The position numbers and the translations under genes were made by a program. DNA of 64,000 nt from DATEDA01 sp050741515 (lineage in GTDB: Bacteria > Pseudomonadota > Gammaproteobacteria > Burkholderiales > SG8-39): NCBI GenBank assembly GCA_050741515.1, contig JBOIFD010000414.1:21921-85920 (forward strand), read 5' to 3'. Within the stretch, counting starts at the first letter, position 1; each line of letters opens with the position of its first letter. Below the pieces are notes generated by a model. The model searched no databases and had not been told where the DNA came from. It was given only the letters and a program-made list of their open reading frames with translations. Positions 45,383 through 53,910 of the stretch are shown here, piece by piece.

Positions 45383-46944
45383 CGCACGACCGGATCCTCA
45401 TCCTCGACTTCGGCGCCCAGTACTCGCAGCTGATCGCGCGCCGGGTGCGCGAGAGCCACGTCTACTGCGAGCTTCATCCCCACGACGTCGCCGATGCGTT
45501 CGTGCGCGCGTTCGCGCCGCGCGGGATCATCCTTTCCGGCGGGCCGGCCTCGGTGTACGAGGGCACGGCGCCGCGCGCGCCGCAAGCGGTCTGGGACCTG
45601 GGCGTGCCGGTGCTCGGCATCTGCTACGGCATGCAGACGATGGCCGAGCAGCTCGGCGGCAAGGTCGAGGGTTCGAGGGTGCGCGAGTTCGGGTATGCCG
45701 AGGTCCGGGCACGCGGGCACTCGCGGCTGCTGGCGGACATCCAGGACCGGGTGAACGGCGAGCGCCACGGCCTGCTCGACGTCTGGATGAGCCACGGCGA
45801 CAAGGTGATCGAGCTCCCGCCCGGTTTCAAGGTGATCGCAAGCAACGACGCCTGCGCGATTGCCGGCATGGCCGACGAGACGCGGCGGCTCTACGGAGTG
45901 CAGTTTCACCCCGAGGTCACGCACACCACGCAGGGGAAGGCGATCCTGCAGCGGTTCGTGCGCGACATCTGCGGCGCCCGCGCGGACTGGAACATGCCCG
46001 ACTACGTCGGCGAGGCGGTCGAGCGGATCAGGGCGCAGGTCGGGAAGGACGAGGTGGTCCTCGGCCTGTCCGGCGGCGTCGATTCCTCGGTCGCGGCGGC
46101 GCTCATCCAGCGCGCGATCGGCGACCGTCTGACGTGCATCTTCGTCGACACCGGGCTTCTCCGGCTCGGCGAGGCCGAGCAGGTGATGGCGACCTTCGCC
46201 CGCCACCTGGGCGTCAGGGTCGATATGGTCGATGCCGCCGGGCGGTTCATGCGCGCGCTTGCCGGCGTCGCCGACCCGGAGGAGAAGCGCAAGATCATCG
46301 GGCGCGAGTTCGTGCACGTCTTCCAGGAGGAGGCGACCAGGCTCCCGCAGGCGAAATGGCTGGCGCAAGGGACGATCTATCCCGACGTGATCGAGTCGGC
46401 GGGCGCGACGAGCAAGAAGGCGCACACGATCAAGTCCCACCACAACGTCGGCGGGCTGCCGGAGACCCTGCGCCTCAAGCTGCTCGAGCCGCTGCGCGAG
46501 CTCTTCAAGGACGAGGTGCGGGAGCTTGGCCTCGCCCTCGGGCTGCCGCGGGAGATCGTGTTCCGCCACCCGTTCCCCGGGCCGGGGCTGGGCGTGCGCA
46601 TCCTCGGCGAGGTGAAGCGCGAGTATGCCGACCTGCTCCGTCGCGCCGACGCCATCTTCATCGACGAGCTGCGCGCGGCGGGCTGGTACGAGCGGACGGC
46701 GCAGGCGTTCGCGGTGTTCCTGCCGGTGCGGTCGGTCGGGGTGATGGGCGACGGCCGGACCTACGAGCACGTGGTGAGCCTGCGTGCGGTCGAGACCGCC
46801 GACTTCATGACTGCCCAGGTCGCGCCGCTGCCGTCGGAGCTGCTGGCGAAAATCGCCAACCGCATCATCAACGAGGTCCGCGGGATCAACCGCGTCGTCT
46901 ACGACGTGTCGAGCAAACCGCCGGCGACGATCGAGTGGGAATGA
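45379..46944 (+). CDS. guaA: GMP synthase (glutamine-hydrolysing)
   Basis: Aminates XMP to GMP. The 521-residue product has a class I glutamine amidotransferase domain with the nucleophile in GICYGMQTMAEQLGG and the His/Glu in QFHPEVTHT. The ATP pyrophosphatase P-loop is LSGGVDSSVAAAL. The C-terminal dimerisation domain ends ATIEWE as usual. The GTG start overlaps the guaB stop. Confidence 0.98.
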   Translation: MTHDRILILDFGAQYSQLIARRVRESHVYCELHPHDVADAFVRAFAPRGIILSGGPASVYEGTAPRAPQAVWDLGVPVLGICYGMQTMAEQLGGKVEGSRVREFGYAEVRARGHSRLLADIQDRVNGERHGLLDVWMSHGDKVIELPPGFKVIASNDACAIAGMADETRRLYGVQFHPEVTHTTQGKAILQRFVRDICGARADWNMPDYVGEAVERIRAQVGKDEVVLGLSGGVDSSVAAALIQRAIGDRLTCIFVDTGLLRLGEAEQVMATFARHLGVRVDMVDAAGRFMRALAGVADPEEKRKIIGREFVHVFQEEATRLPQAKWLAQGTIYPDVIESAGATSKKAHTIKSHHNVGGLPETLRLKLLEPLRELFKDEVRELGLALGLPREIVFRHPFPGPGLGVRILGEVKREYADLLRRADAIFIDELRAAGWYERTAQAFAVFLPVRSVGVMGDGRTYEHVVSLRAVETADFMTAQVAPLPSELLAKIANRIINEVRGINRVVYDVSSKPPATIEWE

Positions 46945-47426
46945 TCGAGGGCGAGGGGCAGGACGCGCACTGGATGCGCGCCGCGCTCACGCTTGCCGAG
47001 GAGGCATGGCGGCGGGGCGAGGTTCCGGTCGGCGCCGTCGTCGTCGCCCACGGCAAGATCGCGGGGCGCGGGTTCAACGCCCCGATCGAGGGCCATGACC
47101 CGACTGCGCACGCCGAGATCGCGGCGCTTCGGGACGCCGCTCGAACGCTGGGCAACTACCGCCTGCCCGACTGCGCCCTCTACGTGACGCTCGAGCCGTG
47201 CCCGATGTGCGCTGGAGCGATCATGCAGGCGCGCATCCGGCGGCTCGTCTTCGGTGCGGCCGATCCGAAGACCGGGGCGTGCGGCAGTGTCGTCGATCTC
47301 TTCGCCGAGCCCCGGCTGAACCACCACACGCTGGTCACCGGGAGCGTGCTGGCCGAGGAGTGCGGCGCGCTGCTGAAGGAGTTCTTCGCCGGGCGCCGGA
47401 ACGGCGCGCGTGACACGGATGGATAG
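46941..47426 (+). CDS. tadA: tRNA-specific adenosine deaminase
   Basis: Converts the wobble adenosine of tRNA-Arg(ACG) to inosine. The 161-residue product has the zinc/catalytic His-Ala-Glu in DPTAHAEIAALRDAAR and the Cys pair in LEPCPMCAGAIMQARI. It also has YVTLEPCPMC and FGAADPKTGACGSV, typical of TadA rather than cytidine or guanine deaminases. It overlaps guaA by 4 nt. Confidence 0.94.
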   Translation: MIEGEGQDAHWMRAALTLAEEAWRRGEVPVGAVVVAHGKIAGRGFNAPIEGHDPTAHAEIAALRDAARTLGNYRLPDCALYVTLEPCPMCAGAIMQARIRRLVFGAADPKTGACGSVVDLFAEPRLNHHTLVTGSVLAEECGALLKEFFAGRRNGARDTDG

Positions 47427-47916
47427 CGTCCCGCGCCTCCGGGTCTCGATTCCCGGCCAGACGCTGACGCTCGCCGACGAGCAGGGCAGGGCGCTTGGCA
47501 CCTACCCGGTCTCAACTGCGACGCGGGGAGCCGGGGAGCGCCGCGGCAGTCATTGCACGCCCCGCGGGCGCCACATCGTGCGCGCCAGGATCGGTGCCGG
47601 TGCGCCCGTCAACACCGTGTTCGTCGGCCGCCGCCCGACGGGTGAGATCTGGACCCCGGAGCTGGCGGCCCGGTATCCGGACCGCGACTGGATCCTCACC
47701 CGCATCCTGTGGCTGTCGGGCTGCGAGATCGGCTTCAATCGTCTGGGGGAGGTGGACACGATGCGCCGCTACATCTACATCCACGGCACCCCGGACACCA
47801 TGGAGGTGGGCCAGCCCGGATCGATCGGCTGCGTCCGCATGCGTAACAACGATCTGGTCGAGCTGTTCGACCGCGTGCCCGCCGGCACGCCGGTAGAGAT
47901 CTCAGCGGCTCTCTAG
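47419..47916 (+). CDS. L,D-transpeptidase (YkuD) family protein
   Basis: A 165-residue YkuD-domain protein with the catalytic motif YIHGTPDTMEVGQPGSIGCVRM, in which His and Cys form the active site. This fold cross-links or anchors peptidoglycan. No signal peptide or membrane segment is evident at the N-terminus (MDSVPRLRVSIPGQTLTLAD), so how it reaches the periplasm is unclear. A GTG 9 nt upstream is also possible. It overlaps tadA at the front, and the convergent transglutaminase gene by 15 nt at the end. Confidence 0.85.
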   Translation: MDSVPRLRVSIPGQTLTLADEQGRALGTYPVSTATRGAGERRGSHCTPRGRHIVRARIGAGAPVNTVFVGRRPTGEIWTPELAARYPDRDWILTRILWLSGCEIGFNRLGEVDTMRRYIYIHGTPDTMEVGQPGSIGCVRMRNNDLVELFDRVPAGTPVEISAAL

Positions 47917-49365
47917 GATTTCGATCCGCGTCGCCCCGATCCACGCCGCGAGCGGCGCGAGGTCGCCGAGATTCTCGCCGTAAAGGAGCTTGAGGTGGGT
48001 CGCGTCGGCCTGGAGCTGGCCAAACATCGGGTCGATCGCGACCCATTGCCCGTCGATCAGGCTCTCGTTCCAGGCGTGGTAGACGAAGCCCTTCAGCTCC
48101 GCCGCGTACACGACCCCGTTGGCCACGCGAGTGGGGATGCCGCTCGCGCGTGCCAGCGCGGCGAACAGATAGGCGTGGCCCTGGCACTCGGCGCCTCCGG
48201 TCGTCAGGACGTCGAGCGCCGAGAACACGTCCGCGGGCTCCTTGCGGATGTTCCGCCCGATCCAGTCGAGCATGGCCTGCGCCTGCTCCCGCGCGGTCGG
48301 CTTGTCGGCGACGATCGACGCCGCGAGCGTTCCGATGCGCGGGTCCGTGCTCGGCACGGCGAGCGAAGGCTGGAGGTAAGTGGGCGCTGGCGGCCCGGCG
48401 GGCACGGGCACGCTCTGGAGCACGCACTCGACGGCGACGTCGACCTTGCGGCAACGTTGTCTCGCATCGCTCGGCGGCAGCGTGCCGGCCGCGGGGCTCC
48501 TGACCGAGAGCCTGAGGCTCGTGGCGGTGCGCGGCGCAGTGATCGGGGTCGCGGTCCGGATCAGCCCCAGCTCGAGCAGCGCCTCGTCCTGTCCGAGCGC
48601 GGCCCGGGCGAGATCCCGCTTCGCACGGCGCTCGTCCTCGATCCCGGCGATCAGCACCCCGTTCAGCCCGACTTCGAGCATCGGCCGGCCGAGCCGGTCG
48701 ATCCAGGTGGTCGTGCGCAGGCCCTCGAGGTCGGTCGTGACCTTCCACGCCGGGCCCTCGAAGAGCGTGCTTCGCTCGTAGCCTTCGACGCGCTGCTGCA
48801 CTTCTGCGAGGCGCTGCGATTCGCCGACGTAGACCGTGTAGCGATACTCGGCCCCGGGAACCAGGCCGCGCACCACCGGGATCATCCCGATCGCGCTCGC
48901 AGGATAGACGGCATCGGGTGTGGACAACACCTGCTCGCTCGTGCGCCCCGCGTTCCTCACCTTCACCCGGAGAACCCCGTCGCGCCGCACGCCGGCGAGC
49001 GCGAGCTCGGACCCGTCGATGTGATAGGCGTACTCGAACGACTCGAGCGCGAGATCAGCCTGCACCCGGTCGCGGGCGCGCAGCGCGATGCGCTTGTCGA
49101 AACCGAGGAACTTCAGGCGGAACGCGCTCTCCCCTGAGATCTCGAACGCCTCGTCGCCGCTCCCCGCGGGTCGCACCTGAACGTGCGCGTACCCGATCTT
49201 GTTCCCGTTGAAGACGATGCCGGTCCAGTACTCCTGCCAGGGCCATTCGGCGAGGCGGTGGTGCGGCGGGGCGGGCGGGGCGCCCGCATCCTGGAAGTAC
49301 TGCCCGGCGCAGCCCCCAAGTGCAACCGCGAGGCCGACGACGAGCGCGCAGGCTGCGCGCCGCAT
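47902..49365 (-). CDS. Transglutaminase-like domain lipoprotein
   Basis: A 487-residue protein with a lipoprotein signal (VGLAVALGGC lipobox). It has a long N-terminal beta-rich region with WTGIVFNGNKIGYAHVQVRP. The C-terminal transglutaminase core has the triad Cys in GGAECQGHAYLFAALAR, His in YHAWNESLIDG and Asp in AIDPMFGQ. It is likely outer-membrane or periplasmic and may act as a peptidase or transpeptidase; the substrate is unknown. It is 3 nt downstream of mtnA on the same strand, although no metabolic link is obvious. Confidence 0.83.
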   Translation of the reverse strand: MRRAACALVVGLAVALGGCAGQYFQDAGAPPAPPHHRLAEWPWQEYWTGIVFNGNKIGYAHVQVRPAGSGDEAFEISGESAFRLKFLGFDKRIALRARDRVQADLALESFEYAYHIDGSELALAGVRRDGVLRVKVRNAGRTSEQVLSTPDAVYPASAIGMIPVVRGLVPGAEYRYTVYVGESQRLAEVQQRVEGYERSTLFEGPAWKVTTDLEGLRTTTWIDRLGRPMLEVGLNGVLIAGIEDERRAKRDLARAALGQDEALLELGLIRTATPITAPRTATSLRLSVRSPAAGTLPPSDARQRCRKVDVAVECVLQSVPVPAGPPAPTYLQPSLAVPSTDPRIGTLAASIVADKPTAREQAQAMLDWIGRNIRKEPADVFSALDVLTTGGAECQGHAYLFAALARASGIPTRVANGVVYAAELKGFVYHAWNESLIDGQWVAIDPMFGQLQADATHLKLLYGENLGDLAPLAAWIGATRIEILESR

Positions 49366-49368
49366 CGC

Positions 49369-50415
49369 TCAACCCTCGAGCGTGCGGCGGATGCCCTCGG
49401 CGGTGACCGGAGACACGACGCCGCGCTCGGTCACGATCCCGGTCACGAGCTCGGCGGGCGTGACGTCGAACGCCGGATTCGTCACCGCCACCCCCTCGGC
49501 CGCCCAGCGCTCGCCGCGAAAGCCGGTGACCTCGGCCGCGCCGCGCTCCTCGATCGGGATCGCGCTGCCTTCCGCGACCTTGGGGTCGATGGTGGAAAGC
49601 GGCGCGGCGACGTAGAACGGGATCCGGTGACGGGCAGCGAGAACCGCCAGCGTGTAGGTGCCGATCTTGTTCGCGACGTCGCCGTTGGCCGCGATCCGAT
49701 CGGCCCCGACGACCACCACATCGACGGCGCCCCGCTGCATGAGATGGCCGGCCATGCTGTCGGTGACCAGCGTGACCGGGATTCCCTCCTGCACCATCTC
49801 CCACGCCGTGAGGCGTGCGCCCTGGAGGTAAGGGCGGGTTTCGGTCGCGACGACCGAGACCCGCTTCCCGTCGTCGCGGGCCGAGCGCACGACACCGAGC
49901 GCGGTTCCATGCCCGGCAGTGGCGAGCGCGCCGGCATTGCAGTGGGTCATGATGCGCGCCCCGTCGGCCACGAGCGCCGCGCCGTTGCGGCCGATCGCGC
50001 GGTTGACCTCGAGATCCTCGCGCTGAATCGCCTGGGCCTCCTCCGCGAGCTTCGCCGCCACCCGCTCGGGCGGCAGGCCGCGCGCCGCGTCCAGCACGCG
50101 GCGCATCCGGTCCAGGGCCCAGAACAGGTTCACGGCCGTGGGCCGGCTGGCCGCGATCTCGCCGAACGCGCTGTCGACGGCGCGGTAGAACTCGGCGATC
50201 GAGGCAAAGGTCGGCCGGGCGGCCTCGAGCGCGACGCCGTAGGCCGCCGCGCAGCCGATCGCCGGCGCGCCGCGGACGATCATGTCGCGGATCGCGGCGG
50301 CCACCTCGGCCGCGGTCGCGCAGGAGACGTATCCGAGCCGCTGGGGGAGCGCCCGCTGGTCGAGGAGCTCGAGGCGATCGCCGCGCCAGCGGAGCGTCTC
50401 GATGGGTTGCGCCAC
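49369..50415 (-). CDS. mtnA: S-methyl-5-thioribose-1-phosphate isomerase
   Basis: Isomerises 5-methylthioribose-1-phosphate to 5-methylthioribulose-1-phosphate. The 348-residue product begins at a GTG 8 nt after the aldolase fusion stop. It has RGAPAIGCAAAYGVAL, the catalytic Cys in MTHCNAGALATAGHGTALG and the Asp in VVVGADRIAANGDVANKIGTY. The upstream open frame overlaps the aldolase gene and was not used. No mtnB, mtnC or mtnD of the universal methionine salvage pathway is nearby, which makes the aldolase neighbour significant. Confidence 0.94.
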   Translation of the reverse strand: MAQPIETLRWRGDRLELLDQRALPQRLGYVSCATAAEVAAAIRDMIVRGAPAIGCAAAYGVALEAARPTFASIAEFYRAVDSAFGEIAASRPTAVNLFWALDRMRRVLDAARGLPPERVAAKLAEEAQAIQREDLEVNRAIGRNGAALVADGARIMTHCNAGALATAGHGTALGVVRSARDDGKRVSVVATETRPYLQGARLTAWEMVQEGIPVTLVTDSMAGHLMQRGAVDVVVVGADRIAANGDVANKIGTYTLAVLAARHRIPFYVAAPLSTIDPKVAEGSAIPIEERGAAEVTGFRGERWAAEGVAVTNPAFDVTPAELVTGIVTERGVVSPVTAEGIRRTLEG

Positions 50416-50423
50416 GGGGTGAC

Positions 50424-52397
50424 CTAGATCACGCGCTCGTTGCCGCCGTCGACCGGCAGCTGCGCGCCGGTCGTCTTGGCGAACAGCGGACCGCACATCT
50501 CCGCGGCCAGCTCCGCGACGTCGCGGCTCGTCACCTCGGTCCGGAGGACGTTGTTGCTCTTGTACTGCGCGACGGTCATGCCGTAGCGTTGCGCGCGCTC
50601 CGCGAGCACCGCGTCGGTCCACAGCCCGGTGTCGAATACCGCGTTCGGATGCAGGGTGTTCACGCGGATCCCGTCGGCACCCCATTCCAGCGCCGCGATC
50701 CGCGCGAGCTGGTTGAGGGCCGCCTTGGAGGCGGAGTAGGCCGCCGCCCCGGGACCCGGCGCCGGGACGTTTTTGGAGCCGATGACGACGACGCGGCCAC
50801 CCTGCGGCGCTCGGTTCAGGTACCCGTGGCACGCGCGCATGAGCAGGAGATTGGCGTCGAGGTTGACGCGCATCGCCGCCCGCCATTCGTCGCTCGCCAG
50901 ATCCTTGATGCTGCGGCTCGCCGGGAAGATGCCGGCGTTCAGGATCAGCATGTCCAGGCCGCCGAACGCGAGCGCCGCACGCTCCAGTGCGCTGGCGATC
51001 GCGCTTTCTTCGGTCACGTCGCAAAGGAGGCCGAGATAGTCGTCGCGCCGGTGAAGGGTTTCGACCGCGGGATTGAGATCGAGCCCGACGACCGCGGCGC
51101 CGCGCCCGAGCAGCGCGCTCACCGCGGCCTTGCCGATTCCCGATGCCGCGCCGGTGACCCAGGCGACCTCGCCGGCGAACGCGAGCGGCTGGCCGGCTTT
51201 CTTCAACTTCGCCTGCTCGAGATCCCAGTACTCGACGTCGAAGATGTCCTGCGCCGGCAGCGCCGCGTAGCGCTCGAGGGCCTCGGCGCGGAGGATCACG
51301 TCGATCGTATGCTCGTAGAGCTCCTCGACGACGCGCGCGTCCTTGGCGGTGCGGCCGAGGCACGCCAGGCCGAAGCGCGGGTCGACGACCACGCGCGGCG
51401 CCGGATCGAGCATGACCTTGCGCTCCCCGGCCTGCGGCTCGTGACCGGCGAAGTAATCGCGGTACGCCGCGACGAACCTTTCGACGTCGTCGCCGAGCAT
51501 CGGGACGCGCTTCGTCCGGATCACGTGGTCGGGTGTGGCCGGGCCCTGCTGCGAGATGCGTCTCACGTCGCGATGCCGCGCGAATGCCAGCGTCTGCGCC
51601 GTCGTGCTAGTCCGCAGGAGCAGCGGGAACCCGGCCACGGCCGAGATCCGTCGGCGCAGGTCGGCGAGGTCCAACCCGGTGATCTCGGGCGCCGCGGCCG
51701 TGGGCGGGAGCACGACGTCCCAGGCCCGCTTTCGGGTGAGGTATGCCTCCGCGCGTCCGACCAGGTCGAGCATGCGCTCGTAGGACTCCCGCGCGCTCTC
51801 GCCGAACGAGAAGATGCCGTGCTTCATCAGCACCACGCCGGTCGTCCGCGGCGTCGCCGCCCGCGCGAACTCGCGCGCCACGCGCTGGGCGAGGTCGAAC
51901 CCCGGCATGAGATAGGGAATGACGACGACCGCGTCGCCATAGACCTCGCGGATGCGCGCTTCGCCGCCGGGCGTATTCGTGATCGCGAGGACCGCGTCCG
52001 CGTGAGTGTGGTCCACGAACTTGAACGGCATGCACCCGTGGAGGATCGTCTCGATCGACGGCGCCGGGGCCGACGCCCGGACCATGTGGGTGACGAGCTC
52101 GTTGACCATGTCCGGGTCGGACAGGCGTTCGAGCCCGGCGAGCTTGCGCACGTGGTCGAGCCGCACCGGGGAGAACCCGGCCGGCTCGATCGACTCGAGG
52201 TCCCAGCCGCTGCCCTTGACGTACAGGATCGCCTCGTCCTCGCCGAAGCGGTTGCGCTCCGAGATCTTCACCGATGTGTTGCCGCCGCCGTGCAGGACGA
52301 GCGACTTGTCGCGTCCGAGCAGCCGCGAGGTGTACACGCGCTGCGCAAGGTCGCCGGTGAAAGCGGCGGCTTCGGCGTCCTGCCAGAGACTCTGCAT
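50424..52397 (-). CDS. Bifunctional class II aldolase/short-chain dehydrogenase
   Basis: A 657-residue fusion. The N-terminal RhaD/AraD-type class II aldolase has LVLHGGGNTSVK, the zinc ligands in FVDHTHADAVLAITNT and MKHGIFSFG. From about residue 400 there is an SDR domain with VTGAASGIGKAAV, NAGIF, Tyr-x3-Lys in AAYSASKAALNQ, and a C-terminal PVDGGNERVI. Family members cleave rhamnulose-1-phosphate to DHAP and lactaldehyde and oxidise the aldehyde. Next to mtnA, the substrate may be 5-methylthioribulose-1-phosphate or 5-deoxyribulose-1-phosphate; this is inference. Confidence 0.88.
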   Translation of the reverse strand: MQSLWQDAEAAAFTGDLAQRVYTSRLLGRDKSLVLHGGGNTSVKISERNRFGEDEAILYVKGSGWDLESIEPAGFSPVRLDHVRKLAGLERLSDPDMVNELVTHMVRASAPAPSIETILHGCMPFKFVDHTHADAVLAITNTPGGEARIREVYGDAVVVIPYLMPGFDLAQRVAREFARAATPRTTGVVLMKHGIFSFGESARESYERMLDLVGRAEAYLTRKRAWDVVLPPTAAAPEITGLDLADLRRRISAVAGFPLLLRTSTTAQTLAFARHRDVRRISQQGPATPDHVIRTKRVPMLGDDVERFVAAYRDYFAGHEPQAGERKVMLDPAPRVVVDPRFGLACLGRTAKDARVVEELYEHTIDVILRAEALERYAALPAQDIFDVEYWDLEQAKLKKAGQPLAFAGEVAWVTGAASGIGKAAVSALLGRGAAVVGLDLNPAVETLHRRDDYLGLLCDVTEESAIASALERAALAFGGLDMLILNAGIFPASRSIKDLASDEWRAAMRVNLDANLLLMRACHGYLNRAPQGGRVVVIGSKNVPAPGPGAAAYSASKAALNQLARIAALEWGADGIRVNTLHPNAVFDTGLWTDAVLAERAQRYGMTVAQYKSNNVLRTEVTSRDVAELAAEMCGPLFAKTTGAQLPVDGGNERVI

Positions 52398-52404
52398 CGA
52401 AAGT

Positions 52405-52410
52405 ATTATA
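52405..52410 (-). promoter_or_regulatory. Consensus -10 element directly before the aldolase-dehydrogenase gene
   Basis: A perfect TATAAT on the minus strand, followed by seven bases and the ATG. Transcription would start at or next to the start codon, implying a leaderless mRNA. No Shine-Dalgarno or consensus -35 is visible. Confidence 0.5.
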
Positions 52411-52438
52411 GCGGCCACACCCTCTCATCCTCCCGCCG

Positions 52439-52867
52439 ATGCGCGAAGTGTCGGTTCGAATTCTCGCCTGGCCCGATGCGGAGACCGACGCGATGCGCGT
52501 CCGGGACGCGGTGTTCGTCGTCGAGCAGGGCGTGCCCCGCGAGATCGAGCGCGACGCCTGGGATCAGTGCTCCGATCATGCGCTCGCCCTCGACCGCGAC
52601 GGCCGGGTCGTGGGTACTGGACGCCTGCTGCCGGACGGCCACATCGGCCGGATGGCGGTGCTGCGGGAATGGCGCGGGCACGGGATCGGCGGCCGCATCC
52701 TCGGCGCGCTCGTGGCTTGTGCGCGGGAGCGGGGGATGAAACGAGTCGTCCTCAATGCCCAGACGCACGCGGCGCCGTTTTACGCCGGTCACGGATTCGC
52801 CGCGTTCGGCGACGAGTTCATGGAAGCGGGCATCCCGCACGTTGCGATGGCGCGCGAGATCAGCTGA
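52439..52867 (+). CDS. GNAT family N-acetyltransferase
   Basis: A 142-residue acetyltransferase with the acetyl-CoA loop RMAVLREWRGHGIGGRILG, preceded by the beta strand of VVGTGRLLPDGHIG. The C-terminal LNAQTHAAPFYAGHGFAAFG is typical of the ElaA/YjcF-like group, whose substrates are unknown. It is divergent from the aldolase fusion and overlaps the convergent NRDE gene by 8 nt. Confidence 0.85.
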   Translation: MREVSVRILAWPDAETDAMRVRDAVFVVEQGVPREIERDAWDQCSDHALALDRDGRVVGTGRLLPDGHIGRMAVLREWRGHGIGGRILGALVACARERGMKRVVLNAQTHAAPFYAGHGFAAFGDEFMEAGIPHVAMAREIS

Positions 52868-53621
52868 TCACGAAGCGCTCCCGGACGGTCGACTGCTCCC
52901 GGCCGTGCTCGTCGAACGAGCGCTCGGCAATGGAAACCTCGCCTTCGGCGCCGATCAGGAGCGCGGTCGACGAACGCGTGCCATAGCCGTCGGCGACGAC
53001 GCGAAGCGCGGACAGCTTCCGTTCCCACTCGTTGCCGACTCCGGTGCGCGGGAGCGCCTCGTCCGGCGCGGTGCGCGGGTCGTCCAGCAGGGCGAGCAAC
53101 GCGTCCTCGTCCACGCGGTCATCGAGCCGCTCGGCGAGGCGCGCCTTCCCCAGCCGGACCTTGGGCCACGGCACGTCGAGAAGGTTGTTCGACAGGCCGT
53201 AGACGCCCGGCTCCAGGCTGCGGACCTCGCCCTCGCGGTTGGACAAGTAGCAGAGCGACGCGCCGTCGCCGACCAGCAGGCCGAAGCCGTTGTAGGACGC
53301 CGCGTCGCGCCGCAAGCGCTCGAGGTAGGACGCCGGTGTGACGCGCGCGCGCAGGAAGTCGCTGACCAGCCGACCGCGGGAGGGCGCGTCGGGACGATGG
53401 TTCCCCGGTTCACGAAAATTGGTGATCGCCGCGAACCGGCCGGTCGTCGTGACCCCGAGCCAGGTACCCCGGTGTTCTAGATCGCGGCCGGCGAAGATCT
53501 CGGGGGCGTCGGCCCAGAAGGCGGCCGAGGCCGTCGGCCGCCGGAACCACTCGTCGCGATTCGCGGCCACGACCAGCCGATACGCCGGGTGCGCGCGGTG
53601 GGCGAAGAGGATCAGGCACAT
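52860..53621 (-). CDS. NRDE family protein (TANGO2-like)
   Basis: A 253-residue protein beginning MCLILFAHRAHPAYRLVVAANRDE. This carries the Asn-Arg-Asp-Glu motif that names the family and a Cys directly after the initiator Met, which may become an N-terminal nucleophile. GTWLGVTTTGRFAAITNFRE and GLSNNLLDVPWPKV are also conserved. Eukaryotic TANGO2 relatives are implicated in heme or lipid handling; the bacterial role is unclear. It precedes no known pathway genes here. Confidence 0.85.
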   Translation of the reverse strand: MCLILFAHRAHPAYRLVVAANRDEWFRRPTASAAFWADAPEIFAGRDLEHRGTWLGVTTTGRFAAITNFREPGNHRPDAPSRGRLVSDFLRARVTPASYLERLRRDAASYNGFGLLVGDGASLCYLSNREGEVRSLEPGVYGLSNNLLDVPWPKVRLGKARLAERLDDRVDEDALLALLDDPRTAPDEALPRTGVGNEWERKLSALRVVADGYGTRSSTALLIGAEGEVSIAERSFDEHGREQSTVRERFVIS

Positions 53622-53628
53622 CCGGAGG

Positions 53629-53910
53629 TCAGTCGGCGGTGAAGCGCTCGACGTGCCGCTCGGCGCCCGCCTGGAGCAGCGCACGCACCCCGAACCGTTC
53701 CACACACGCGGTGAGCTCCCGTTCGAAGCGCTCGGGATCCGCGACGTCCGCGTAGACTTCCATCCACGTCGTGCGGTCGTCGACCCGGCTGAGCAGTCGC
53801 CCGGCGACGCCGGTGGCTTCGGCCAGCGCCGTTTGCATGGCGGTCACCACGGCGCGGATCCGCGCGACGTCGGCAGCAGTCCGGTAGTAGATGTAGTAGC
53901 TGTGCTTCAA
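53629..53910 (-). CDS. DUF4936 family protein
   Basis: A 93-residue protein (MKHSYYIYYRTAADVARIRA...) with a ferredoxin-like pattern of strands and helices and the segment TTWMEVYADVADPERFEREL. Family members are seen mainly in betaproteobacteria, usually beside ygfZ, as here with a 4-nt overlap. The function is unknown. Confidence 0.8.
   Translation of the reverse strand: MKHSYYIYYRTAADVARIRAVVTAMQTALAEATGVAGRLLSRVDDRTTWMEVYADVADPERFERELTACVERFGVRALLQAGAERHVERFTAD

Noticed and set aside
52398..52418. Upstream ATG for the aldolase-dehydrogenase fusion (MAAIILS...)
   Set aside because: It lies upstream of the TATAAT element, which falls inside its codons, and the added residues are not part of the aldolase family start.
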